Assembly (NCBI GenBank): GCA_030053995.1
Contig: JASGCP010000003.1
Coordinates: 1 to 50,091 of the forward strand
Length of the DNA stretch: 50,091 nucleotides
Reading direction: 5' to 3'
From: Phycisphaerales bacterium
GTDB taxonomy: Bacteria > Bacteroidota > Bacteroidia > Chitinophagales > Chitinophagaceae
Of this stretch, positions 25,658 to 34,143 are shown one piece after another. Each line of letters starts with the position of its first letter. The stretch's first letter is position 1. The notes under the pieces were generated by a model. That model was given only the letters and a program-made list of their open reading frames with translations, searched no databases and was not told the DNA's origin. The translations under genes and the position numbers were made by a program.

Positions 25658-27319
25658 ATGTTGTACGAAGTACTCAATAATTATGAAAATCCTGTTTTGG
25701 TTACCATTGATTTAATTAAGCGACTGGGGCTCAAACGGATTACAAATGATTCGGTTAACGAAGAGTTGAATGGGCATCCTGATTACCCGAGTCTTCTTAG
25801 TATCCAAGATAGCTTAACCAAGTGGGGGGGGGATGTTGTTTGTATTAAGACTTCGGAAGAGAAATTTAATGAGATACCTTTACCTTTTCTGACAGTTGTT
25901 AAAGGTGAGTTTGCTGTTGTTTTTAAGGTTGAATCTGATCAAGTTTTCTATTCTACGGGCAATACAAAAAATAATAAAGTTACTAAAGAGGAGTTTTTAA
26001 AGATGTGGAATTCTATCGTTCTTTTAGCTGATCTATCTGCTGCTAAGGGCGAAGAGGATTATGAAAAAAAGAAAGCAAAATCTTTTATGAAGTCATTGCT
26101 TTACCCCTTTTTGATTTTCTTGGGATTTTTGACGGTTCTTTATTCTTTTTCAGAATCTTATCAATTTGCTTCTTTGGGAATGAGTGATCATATATTAGTG
26201 GGTCTGCTCTATCTTTTGAAATTGGGTGGTGTTGTTGTGTCTGCTTTGTTATTGTGGTATGAAGTTGATAAAGCAAATCCTATTTTGGAGAAGTTTTGTG
26301 GTGGTGGTTTGGGAGGGGGAAAAACGAATTGTTCAGCAATTCTTAATTCTAAACAGGCGAAGTTTTTGAATATTATATCTTGGAGTGAAGTCGGTTATTT
26401 GTATTTTGGCTCAACAATTTTAGCATTATTGTTTGCTACAATAGCCGGGGAGAGTACATTCAAAGATGTATTATCATTAATTATTATTATTAATATACCT
26501 ACGTTGGTTTATCCTTTCTTTTCTATTTATTATCAGTGGCGTGTGGCAAAACAATGGTGTGTGTTTTGTCTAACGGTGCAAGTTATTTTGATAACAGAAT
26601 TTATTGTTGGTTTGGCTACTGGTGGATTGTTGCAAGCATTTACTAATTTTCCCGAACATTGGGCTATTGACTTAGTTGAGTATATAGGGTTTCCGTTTAT
26701 ATTTTTAATCATATTTTGGTATGTGTTTAAACCTTTCTTTATTAGTTTCCAACAAATCGTTAGGGATAAGAGAGAGTTAATGCGTATTAAATTTGACAAC
26801 CTTGTTTATGAGAGTTTGAGAGATAAAGGTAAAAAAATGACTGAGTCACCTGATGGATTGGGTATTCCTTTGGGAAACCCTGATGCAAAGCATGTTGTCA
26901 TTAAGGCATGTAACCCTTATTGTGGACCTTGTGCTAAAGCACATCCTGAAATTGATAAACTTTTGGTACAAGTTCGCGACCTTCGTGTTCAAGTAATTTT
27001 TACCGCAACCACTGATGAGAAGGATAAAAAAGCACAACCGGTTAGACATTTATTGGCGATAGCAGCGAAGGGGGATGAAAAACTGACACATCAGGCACTA
27101 GATGATTGGTATTTGGCAACTAAAAAGGATTATGATGAGTTTGCTAAGAAATATCCGATGACTGAGGATGAGTTAATGGCACAAAATCCTAAAATTGATG
27201 CAATGAAAAAGTGGTGTGATGCTGTCGAAATTCAATATACGCCTACTATATTTGTTGATGGTTATGAAGTGCCTAAGACTTATAATATAAAGGATTTACC
27301 TTACTTTCTTGCAGAGTAG
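25658..27319 (+). CDS. Inactive C39-like / VKOR / DsbA-like thioredoxin fusion
   Basis: This 553-aa protein has three parts. Residues 1-130 resemble a C39 peptidase fold (GHPDYPSLLSIQDSLTKWGGDV, VKGEFAVVFKVE) but lack the catalytic Cys and His, so the part is probably a leader-recognition domain. Residues about 145-375 form a multi-helix VKOR domain with a Cys pair in FCGGGLGGGKTNCSAIL and the redox CVFC. Residues about 395-553 form a thioredoxin/DsbA-like domain with CGPC in KACNPYCGPCAKAHPEID. VKOR-Trx fusions oxidise periplasmic thiols to disulfides using quinone. It is the first gene of the run with the PCAT exporter, HlyD and the eight-Cys precursor, so its likely client is that peptide (inference). 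Confidence 0.88.
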   Translation: MLYEVLNNYENPVLVTIDLIKRLGLKRITNDSVNEELNGHPDYPSLLSIQDSLTKWGGDVVCIKTSEEKFNEIPLPFLTVVKGEFAVVFKVESDQVFYSTGNTKNNKVTKEEFLKMWNSIVLLADLSAAKGEEDYEKKKAKSFMKSLLYPFLIFLGFLTVLYSFSESYQFASLGMSDHILVGLLYLLKLGGVVVSALLLWYEVDKANPILEKFCGGGLGGGKTNCSAILNSKQAKFLNIISWSEVGYLYFGSTILALLFATIAGESTFKDVLSLIIIINIPTLVYPFFSIYYQWRVAKQWCVFCLTVQVILITEFIVGLATGGLLQAFTNFPEHWAIDLVEYIGFPFIFLIIFWYVFKPFFISFQQIVRDKRELMRIKFDNLVYESLRDKGKKMTESPDGLGIPLGNPDAKHVVIKACNPYCGPCAKAHPEIDKLLVQVRDLRVQVIFTATTDEKDKKAQPVRHLLAIAAKGDEKLTHQALDDWYLATKKDYDEFAKKYPMTEDELMAQNPKIDAMKKWCDAVEIQYTPTIFVDGYEVPKTYNIKDLPYFLAE

Positions 27320-27340
27320 AACTTTTGAGCTAATATTATT

Positions 27341-27408
27341 AGTGGTAAGATATTGCAATCGTGCTTATAGTCATGGTGTATCTTGCCACTATATAGTCTA
27401 ATTTTTTT
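27341..27408 (+). terminator. Hairpin plus T-run after the VKOR fusion
   Basis: AGTGGTAAGATA pairs with TATCTTGCCACT (one G-T pair) across a long loop, followed by a run of Ts near 27402. The remaining 220 bp before the transporter gene are AT-rich with no ORF. Confidence 0.55.
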
Positions 27409-27631
27409 ATTGACTTTTCCTTTTTGGGGATCATTTTTATCTTTTTTTTAATTAATTAGCTTTTTTAATAAAATAATTATTCAATAAAAATGCAAATTCA
27501 GTTAAAATTAAATGAGTAAAATTAAATGACTGTTGCTACCAAATTTGAATAAAAAATGTTCATTGTTAATTCGATCTTATTAAAAGTGTTGTTTCTAAAG
27601 TAGTGTTTTTTCATTTCTCTTTTTTTAAAAT

Positions 27632-29857
27632 ATGTTAAAAAAATTCCCTCATTTTAAGCAGATTGATCAGATGGATTGCGGTCCAACTTGCTTGCGAATG
27701 GTGGCAAAACATTATGGTAAAAGGTTTACAAGTAATACGCTAAGGCATAAGGCAAATATTAATAAAGACGGAGTTTCATTATTGGGTATATCTGAAGCAG
27801 CAGAAGAGATTGGGTTTAGAACTAGGGGAGTTAAAATAAGTTTTGATCAACTAATCGATGAAGCCCCCAAACCTGCTATATTACATTGGAATGCTAATCA
27901 CTTTGTTGTCATTACGCCAGAAACAACACGAAATAATATTGTTATTGCAGACCCTGCGGCAGCAATACTGCATTATAAACCTAGTGAATTTAAACAGTGC
28001 TGGATTAGTACCGCGGACCAAACCGAAGAGTTAGGTATTGCTTTATTGTTGGAGCCAACCCCCAAGTTTTATGAAATTCAAGAGGAATTAGGCTCTAAGG
28101 TAGGGTGGGGTGTTCTTTTGGGATATGTGTATCAGCAAAAGAAATTCCTTATTCAAATATTACTCGGGTTATTAGTTGGAAGTATTTTGCAGTTAATTTT
28201 CCCATATTTAACTCAAAGTGTTGTTGATATTGGTATTAACAATCAGAATTTGCAATTTATTAATGTTGTTTTGATTGCTCAGTTTATGCTTTTCTTAGGA
28301 AGTACTACGGTTGAGTTTATCAGAAGTAGGTTACTGCTCTATGTTAGTACGCGTATCAATTTATCCCTTGTTTCCGATTTTTGGATGAAATTGATGCGAT
28401 TGCCTCTAAACTATTTTGATACGAAACAAACGGGTGATATTCTCCAAAGATTGCAAGATCAGAGTCGTATTGAGAGTTTTTTGACCGGTTCTACTTTGAA
28501 TACATTTTTCTCTTTGTTTACACTAGTTTTGTATTCATTTGTTGTCTTACAGTATAGTGCACTTGTTTTTGGTATTTTTTTAGGTGGTAGTGTTCTATAC
28601 TTTTTTTGGATTATAATATTTCTTAGATATAGAAGAAAGTTAGATTATAAAAGGTTTTCTCTTGCGAGTAGGGAGAATTCTACAACGATGCAATTGATTT
28701 ATGGTATGCAAGAAATCAAGTTAAATGGTGCCGAACATCTTAAGCGTTGGGAATGGGAAAGATTACAAGCTGGTTTATTTAACATTAGCTTCCAGAGTTT
28801 GTCTTTAAGCCAGATTCAACAGGCTGGGGCGGTATTTATTAACCAAGGTAAGAATATATTAATTACATTTGTTGTTGCAAAATCTGTTTTGGAAGGTCAG
28901 TTAACCATGGGGGCGATGTTAGCGGTACAGTATATTGTGGGTCAAATTAATAGCCCAATAGAGCAAATAATTGGCTTTATCCAACAGGCACAAGATGCCA
29001 AAATATCATTAGAGCGGATTAATGAAATTCACGCTTTAGAAGATGAAGAACCTGTAAATAAAGAGTTTTTAGAGATGTTGCCTCATGAGCGGTCAATTAT
29101 TTTTGAAAATGTTTCTTTTGCTTATCCCGGTGCCGGTAATGATCCGGTAATTAAAAAAATGAATTTGGTTATCCCACAGGGAAAGACTACTGCTATTGTA
29201 GGTATGAGTGGTAGTGGTAAAACTACTTTGCTTAAAATGTTGTTGCGTTTTTATGAGAGTTATTCCGGTGAGATTTTAGTGGGTCCTTTACATTCTGAGG
29301 GCGACCAAGGGGCTGGACATAAGTTGAGAACAATCAGACCGAGCTTATGGCGTAAGAATTGTGGATCTGTTTTGCAAGACGGTTATATTTTTAATGATAA
29401 TATTGCTAAAAATATTGCCGTTGGCGATGAAGTACCTAATTATGATAAATTATTGCATGCTTGTAAAGTTTCTAATATTCTTAATTTTATTGAGAGTTTA
29501 CCACTTGGTTTCAATACTAAAATTGGTGCTGAAGGTAATGGCGTGAGCCAAGGACAAAAACAAAGACTTTTAATTGCTCGTTCTGTCTATAAGGATCCTG
29601 AGTATATATTCTTTGATGAAGCGACTAACTCTTTGGATGCCAATAATGAAAAAGTGATTATGGAAAACTTGCAAGAGTTTTTTAAAAATAGAACAGTGGT
29701 AGTGGCTGCACATAGATTGAGTACAGTGAAAAATGCTGATAAAATTGTGGTAATGGAACAAGGACTTATCGTTGAACAAGGGAATCATGAGGAATTGATT
29801 AAGTTGCAAGGTAAATATTTTGAACTAGTAAGAAATCAACTAGAGCTAGGAACTTAA
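27632..29857 (+). CDS. Peptidase-containing ABC exporter (PCAT) for GG-leader peptides
   Basis: This 741-aa inner-membrane protein both cleaves double-glycine leaders and exports the released peptide. The N-terminal C39 peptidase has its full triad: the Cys in QMDCGPTCLRMV, the His in WNANHFVVITPE and the Asp in VIADPAAA. A six-helix ABC transmembrane domain follows (residues about 165-450). The ATPase has Walker A GMSGSGKTTLLK, signature VSQGQKQRLLIARS (a variant of LSGGQ), Walker B YIFFDEATN and the H-loop AAHRLST. The HlyD adaptor starts 37 bp downstream. The natural substrate is most likely the GG-leader peptide at 31504. Confidence 0.95.
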   Translation: MLKKFPHFKQIDQMDCGPTCLRMVAKHYGKRFTSNTLRHKANINKDGVSLLGISEAAEEIGFRTRGVKISFDQLIDEAPKPAILHWNANHFVVITPETTRNNIVIADPAAAILHYKPSEFKQCWISTADQTEELGIALLLEPTPKFYEIQEELGSKVGWGVLLGYVYQQKKFLIQILLGLLVGSILQLIFPYLTQSVVDIGINNQNLQFINVVLIAQFMLFLGSTTVEFIRSRLLLYVSTRINLSLVSDFWMKLMRLPLNYFDTKQTGDILQRLQDQSRIESFLTGSTLNTFFSLFTLVLYSFVVLQYSALVFGIFLGGSVLYFFWIIIFLRYRRKLDYKRFSLASRENSTTMQLIYGMQEIKLNGAEHLKRWEWERLQAGLFNISFQSLSLSQIQQAGAVFINQGKNILITFVVAKSVLEGQLTMGAMLAVQYIVGQINSPIEQIIGFIQQAQDAKISLERINEIHALEDEEPVNKEFLEMLPHERSIIFENVSFAYPGAGNDPVIKKMNLVIPQGKTTAIVGMSGSGKTTLLKMLLRFYESYSGEILVGPLHSEGDQGAGHKLRTIRPSLWRKNCGSVLQDGYIFNDNIAKNIAVGDEVPNYDKLLHACKVSNILNFIESLPLGFNTKIGAEGNGVSQGQKQRLLIARSVYKDPEYIFFDEATNSLDANNEKVIMENLQEFFKNRTVVVAAHRLSTVKNADKIVVMEQGLIVEQGNHEELIKLQGKYFELVRNQLELGT

Positions 29858-29893
29858 GAATTAATGATGTTACTATCTATATAAATTTGCTTT

Positions 29894-31264
29894 ATGCCCA
29901 ATGTGGATCCAATAGAAGATGAAATTATAGACGACGATAGTCCAATCAACAATAGTGACAATGTTGATATGAATCGATTGGCTGTTAGAAACCAGGTAAT
30001 TAGGGATATCGTGTCGCTTAATCCTGGATTTATTGTACGATACGGATTAACTTTTTTTGCTTCAATATTGTTAATCATGGTAATTGCTACATGGTTCGTT
30101 AATTATCCTGATTTAATTGCTACTAATGGATCGCTACAAGCAACTAATCCACCTACTAAAGTGGTAGCGAAGGTTCAAGGTAAGTTGACGCAACTATTTG
30201 TTAAAGAGCGTGAAATAGTAAAACAAGGTGAAATATTGGGATTTGTTGAGTCAGTTGGTGATCCTTATGAAATTTTAGGAGTGCTCTCAAGTTTGGATAC
30301 GATCAGGCTACTTGTCTCTAATGGCGATGATGGTAGAATATCGAATTTTTTAAACATTAAGACCGATAATCTTGGACAAACACAGAGTGGCTATCAATCA
30401 TTTATATCGGCTTATTTGCAATATAAACAAGCTATTGGAAATGGTATTTTGGTTCAAAAGTTGAAATTGTTGAAGGAGGATTACGACATTACACAACAAG
30501 TTAATGCTAATGTTGTACAACAAGAACAGAAGCAAGAAGAGGACTTCGCTATCGCTAAACAGCAGTTTTTGGCCAACCAAAAATTGTTTAATGATCATAT
30601 TATATCTACTTTTGATTTTAATGCAGAAAAAAGTAAAATTATTTCTAAAGAGTTAGGTTTAGAACAATTGAAATCTACAATTATTAACGCCCAAAGTACT
30701 AATATTGCTAAAATGCAAGCTATATTAGATCTAGAAAATCAAATTTCGCAAGCTCGCGAGACATTTTTGGAAGTTATTAACTCTACTTTAGCTACTTTTG
30801 AAGAATGGAAGAAAAACTATATCCTTACTGCACCAATAGATGGTAGTGTTGTTTTTGCTGGATTTTTTCAAGTAAATCAACTCGTGAATGCCGGGGAAGT
30901 TATTCTGTATGTTTCACCACTATCAACTTCATTTTTTGTACAAATAAACATTAGGCAGTCTGACTTTGGTGAAATAAAACCAGGACAAAAAGTTTTAATG
31001 TCTTTCCCTTCTTATCCTGTTGAGAAATTTGGTAAAGTAAAAGGTGTCCTTCGTTTTATATCTGATATTGCTTCTGACAGCGGTTATTATGCAACAATAG
31101 CTTTGCCTAATGGTTTGACAACAACTTTTGGCAAAGAAATTAAGTTTAGAGATAAGTTGTCGGTGCAATGCCAAATTATTACACGAGACATAAGGTTATT
31201 TCAACGATTTATATACAAGGGACGCGGTATGCTACAAGGCGTGGCTAATAGCTCTCAAAGGTAA
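29894..31264 (+). CDS. HlyD-family periplasmic adaptor (membrane fusion protein)
   Basis: An acidic cytoplasmic N-terminus of about 50 residues is followed by one transmembrane helix (LTFFASILLIMVIATWFV). Next come a lipoyl-like half motif (VVAKVQGKLTQLFVKEREIVKQGEIL), a long coiled-coil hairpin (residues about 180-300) and the second half motif (LTAPIDGSVVFAGFFQVNQLVNAGEVI). It ends in a beta-barrel domain with the family region IKPGQKVLMSFPSYPVEKFG. Such adaptors link the ABC exporter to an outer-membrane TolC channel; no TolC gene is in this window. The 37-bp gap to the exporter gene implies co-transcription. Confidence 0.93.
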   Translation: MPNVDPIEDEIIDDDSPINNSDNVDMNRLAVRNQVIRDIVSLNPGFIVRYGLTFFASILLIMVIATWFVNYPDLIATNGSLQATNPPTKVVAKVQGKLTQLFVKEREIVKQGEILGFVESVGDPYEILGVLSSLDTIRLLVSNGDDGRISNFLNIKTDNLGQTQSGYQSFISAYLQYKQAIGNGILVQKLKLLKEDYDITQQVNANVVQQEQKQEEDFAIAKQQFLANQKLFNDHIISTFDFNAEKSKIISKELGLEQLKSTIINAQSTNIAKMQAILDLENQISQARETFLEVINSTLATFEEWKKNYILTAPIDGSVVFAGFFQVNQLVNAGEVILYVSPLSTSFFVQINIRQSDFGEIKPGQKVLMSFPSYPVEKFGKVKGVLRFISDIASDSGYYATIALPNGLTTTFGKEIKFRDKLSVQCQIITRDIRLFQRFIYKGRGMLQGVANSSQR

Positions 31265-31503
31265 ATCTTTATGTATTTTATTTTGCTACACAGAAAGTGA
31301 AAAAGTAAAACTGAATGTAGCTACTCTTTTATAGCCAAAATATATTTCCCCTGTTTTTTGTGGTACTTGTTTCTTTTGTATTATGAATGTACTGCCATAA
31401 GTTTTATAGTATGTTTATGAAAATAAAAATGCTATATTGCGAAATTATTGGCACGATAATTGTCAATAATTCCTAAAAAATTAATAATAACAAAATCTAA
31501 AAA

Positions 31504-31752
31504 ATGAAAAAAAAAGCAGTGTCTCTTGGAAAAATTTTAGAGAGAACAGAATTAAAAAATAAAGAATTAAAACAATTAAGAGGTGGTGAAAAATCTTGTG
31601 GTAGTGTTGCTGATGCTTGTCCTTGTTACTGTTATTCACAAACATACGGACGCCGCTATTGTTCTGGTTGCCCCACAGGTACAACTCCTGATTATATGGC
31701 TGGGTGTAGTGGGGATGGTACTGGTTATAAGGGAACATGTGTTGATTATTAG
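31504..31752 (+). CDS. GG-leader precursor of an eight-cysteine secreted peptide
   Basis: This 82-aa precursor has a 28-residue leader ending ELKQLRGG and a 54-residue core. The leader (SLGKILERTELKNKELKQLRGG) has the charged amphipathic form and Gly-Gly site used by C39 exporters. It resembles Bacteroidetes natural-product precursors of the ELK-x-[IL]-x-GG type. The core begins EKSCGSVADACPCYCYSQ and holds eight cysteines, plus many Gly, Tyr and Ser. An even cysteine count and the linked VKOR fusion suggest four disulfides. No RiPP-modifying enzyme (radical SAM, LanM, YcaO) is nearby. It starts 239 bp after hlyD and has its own terminator. Bacteriocin, toxin or signal function is unproven. 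Confidence 0.85.
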   Translation: MKKKAVSLGKILERTELKNKELKQLRGGEKSCGSVADACPCYCYSQTYGRRYCSGCPTGTTPDYMAGCSGDGTGYKGTCVDY

Positions 31753-31775
31753 ATCATTTGATTGGATAGTATATA

Positions 31776-31806
31776 AAATAGCTACATGAAAAGTGTAGCT
31801 ATTTTT
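31776..31806 (+). terminator. Intrinsic terminator after the peptide gene
   Basis: AAATAGCTAC pairs with GTAGCTATTT around a short A-rich loop, followed by TTTTTATTT. It lies 24 bp past the precursor stop. Confidence 0.75.
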
Positions 31807-31839
31807 ATTTATATATTTTAGAATCCTTTAAAAAGCTAT

Positions 31840-31869
31840 TGTACACACTTTTTTGGACAGTACCCTGTT
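31840..31869. repeat. Possible insertion-sequence end relic
   Basis: TGTACACACTTTTTTGGACAG resembles, in complement, the terminal repeats of IS256-like elements (CTGTCCAAAAAAGTGTG). No transposase or opposite end is seen in the window, so this is a weak call from memory. Confidence 0.3.
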
Positions 31870-32030
31870 AAAATATTCTTTAAAGAATTTAAAAACAAAA
31901 TACTAATTTTGCCAATAGAAAGCGAGATGTTTTTTGATAGTTTTATAAAACTTCCGGGGCGATCATGTCGCCAACATTTTTCTGAATAATAATATCCATG
32001 CATTAGTAATCATTTGTGTAGTATAATTTC

Positions 32031-34034
32031 ATGAAAATATTTTTTTTTATAATCTTAGCGAGTGTTTTGGGCACCAATATGCTCTATGCGGATGTTACGA
32101 AATCGGATAACAATATAAATATAACTACCTCGTATCAATTGAAATCTATTGCACATGAGGGTTTATTATCGATTAAACTTTCATGGAAAAACAAGCACTT
32201 AGGTGTTTTTGGATTGCCAACAGCTAAACAATACGCAATAGGGGATAGTTTGCAATTAAGTAATGGGAACGGTTTTTTTACCATGGTATCTTTAGATACA
32301 TCAATTTATAGAGTAGTACGAGGGATTAAACAAGAGGGTACAAGCCAAGAAATTAAAATAGCCGGGGTACTTGATAGCTATGTTTTATTTAAGGATAGCC
32401 TACAATTGTTAATACCACTTCATATTCAAAACGATACGCCCTTTGTTACTGGATATATATTTTGGTTAGGTCAAGATGGTAATAATTATCCTAACGGCCG
32501 TATAAAGTTTAAAGTTGCCGTGCCAATTCCTCAAACTATTATTGAAACAAAATCAATACAGCAACAACATCTAACGAAAATATTTTTAATTTGTTTTTTA
32601 GCGGGATTATTAGCGATCATAACGCCCTGTGTTTTCCCATTAATCCCTGTAACGGTTAGTTATTTTCTTAAGATCGGTGGGAATCATGTGAAAGGGATTC
32701 AAAATGCACTGATTTACTCATTTGCAATTATCATTATCTATACTTTACCAACGATACTGCTCACCATGGCATTCGGTGATTCTATTTTATACAAAATAAC
32801 AACAAGTCCTATTACGAATCTACTTTTTTTTGTAATTTTTATTTTATTTGCATTTTCTTTTTTTGGAGCATTTGAATTAACATTACCTTATAACTGGGCC
32901 AGTAAAACAGATAAACAAGTAAGTCGCGGAGGAATTGTTGGTATTTTTTTTATGGCACTAACGCTGGTCATTGTATCATTTTCTTGTACAGGACCATTAA
33001 TTGGCACTTTACTTGGCGAGACAGCAACCATCGGATTAAACTTAGCACCGGTTATTGGTATGTTAGGTTTTGGATTCGGTCTATCGGTTCCTTTTTCATT
33101 ATTTGCGGTATTCCCCAATTTGCTGAAATCATTACCAAAAAGTGGTGGATGGCTGAGTTCTGTAAAAACGGTTTTTGGATTTTTAGAATTGGCACTTGCC
33201 CTTAAATTTTTATCCAATGTTGATCTTATCTATCACTGGGGGTTACTTAATAGAGATGTATTCTTAAGTTTATGGATTAGTATATTTTTCTTACTAGGGC
33301 TCTATCTCTTGGGGAAACTAAAAATTGGACATGAAGAAGAAAGTATAAATTATGTTTCTGTACCCCGCCTCATACTCGTAATTTTATCTTTTTCCTTTAC
33401 TTGCTATATGATACCTGGTTTATGGGGGGCACCACTTAAAAGTTTGACTGGGTTTCTTCCGCCTTCATCCGCAATGGACTTTAATCTTAATGAGATACAA
33501 TATAAATTAGATAATATAAATCTTTCTACAAGTGCTAACCATATTGATGTTGATTTACTTCCTAAGAAATACACTGATATATTGCATGTCCCTTTTGGGT
33601 TAACTGCTTATTTTGATCTGGATGAAGGTTTAAGAGCTGCTAAAGTATTACATAAGCCTATTATGCTTGATTTTACGGGACATAGTTGTGCAAATTGTAG
33701 AAAAATGGAGGCCGAGGTATGGAGTGATCCTGCGGTTTTGAGTACCATTAAAGATGATTTCATTCTCGTGAGTCTCTATGTAGATGAAAGTCAGGAGCTA
33801 CCGGTTGCTGAGCAGTACACCAATAAACGAGGGGATAGAATTGAGACGGTAGGCCAAAAAAATTTAGATTATGAAATTACTAAGTTTGGTTTTAATGCCC
33901 AACCTTTATATATGTTTATTAATGCTGATGCGGCACTATTATCCAATAAAAAATACGGGTATAATCCAAGTGTTCAGATTTTTTTAGATCACTTAAAAGA
34001 AGTTTTAAGGAACTTTAATAGTATTGGTAAATAA
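32031..34034 (+). CDS. dsbD: Thiol:disulfide interchange protein DsbD, periplasmic Cys pair missing
   Basis: This 667-aa protein carries electrons from cytoplasmic thioredoxin to the periplasm. A signal peptide is followed by the N-terminal immunoglobulin-like domain, the membrane CcdA-like domain with its two essential cysteines (ITPCVFPLIPVT and SFSCTGPLIGTLL), and a C-terminal thioredoxin domain with CANC in DFTGHSCANCRKMEAEVW. The N-terminal domain has no cysteine: where relatives have a C-x(4-5)-C pair near their end, this one reads YIFWLGQDGNNYPNGRI. The terminal electron carrier may therefore be another protein. It follows the Cys-rich peptide gene after a terminator and a 278-bp gap, so co-regulation is possible but not shown. 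Confidence 0.92.
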   Translation: MKIFFFIILASVLGTNMLYADVTKSDNNINITTSYQLKSIAHEGLLSIKLSWKNKHLGVFGLPTAKQYAIGDSLQLSNGNGFFTMVSLDTSIYRVVRGIKQEGTSQEIKIAGVLDSYVLFKDSLQLLIPLHIQNDTPFVTGYIFWLGQDGNNYPNGRIKFKVAVPIPQTIIETKSIQQQHLTKIFLICFLAGLLAIITPCVFPLIPVTVSYFLKIGGNHVKGIQNALIYSFAIIIIYTLPTILLTMAFGDSILYKITTSPITNLLFFVIFILFAFSFFGAFELTLPYNWASKTDKQVSRGGIVGIFFMALTLVIVSFSCTGPLIGTLLGETATIGLNLAPVIGMLGFGFGLSVPFSLFAVFPNLLKSLPKSGGWLSSVKTVFGFLELALALKFLSNVDLIYHWGLLNRDVFLSLWISIFFLLGLYLLGKLKIGHEEESINYVSVPRLILVILSFSFTCYMIPGLWGAPLKSLTGFLPPSSAMDFNLNEIQYKLDNINLSTSANHIDVDLLPKKYTDILHVPFGLTAYFDLDEGLRAAKVLHKPIMLDFTGHSCANCRKMEAEVWSDPAVLSTIKDDFILVSLYVDESQELPVAEQYTNKRGDRIETVGQKNLDYEITKFGFNAQPLYMFINADAALLSNKKYGYNPSVQIFLDHLKEVLRNFNSIGK

Positions 34035-34077
34035 TTTATTTGTCTTCAAAATGTAATAGTGGATGACTTGAAATAAA

Positions 34078-34110
34078 TTGATTAGAAATTAGTTTATTTT
34101 TTTAACTTTG
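34078..34110 (+). promoter_or_regulatory. Bacteroidetes-type promoter for the PfkB-asd-pyrD run
   Basis: TTG (34078-34080) is followed after 22 bases by a perfect -7 element TAACTTTG (34103-34110), 33 bases before the ATG of the kinase gene. The -33 element is weak. Confidence 0.55.
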
Positions 34111-34143
34111 CAGATTTTTTAGTTAAATAAACACAGTAAATAT

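Noticed and set aside
27632-31264. Type I secretion of a large RTX protein
   Set aside because: The exporter has an active C39 peptidase and no RTX repeat protein is near; the GG-leader peptide is the better substrate.
31481-31738. 85-aa minus-strand ORF opposite the peptide precursor
   Set aside because: It is an antisense shadow of the Cys-rich gene. The plus frame has a GG leader, eight cysteines and a terminator.
31583-31789. 68-aa ORF in another frame over the precursor
   Set aside because: Hydrophobic shadow frame with no leader or start context; it reads into the terminator hairpin.
32888-33217. 109-aa minus-strand ORF
   Set aside because: Antisense shadow of the DsbD membrane domain.
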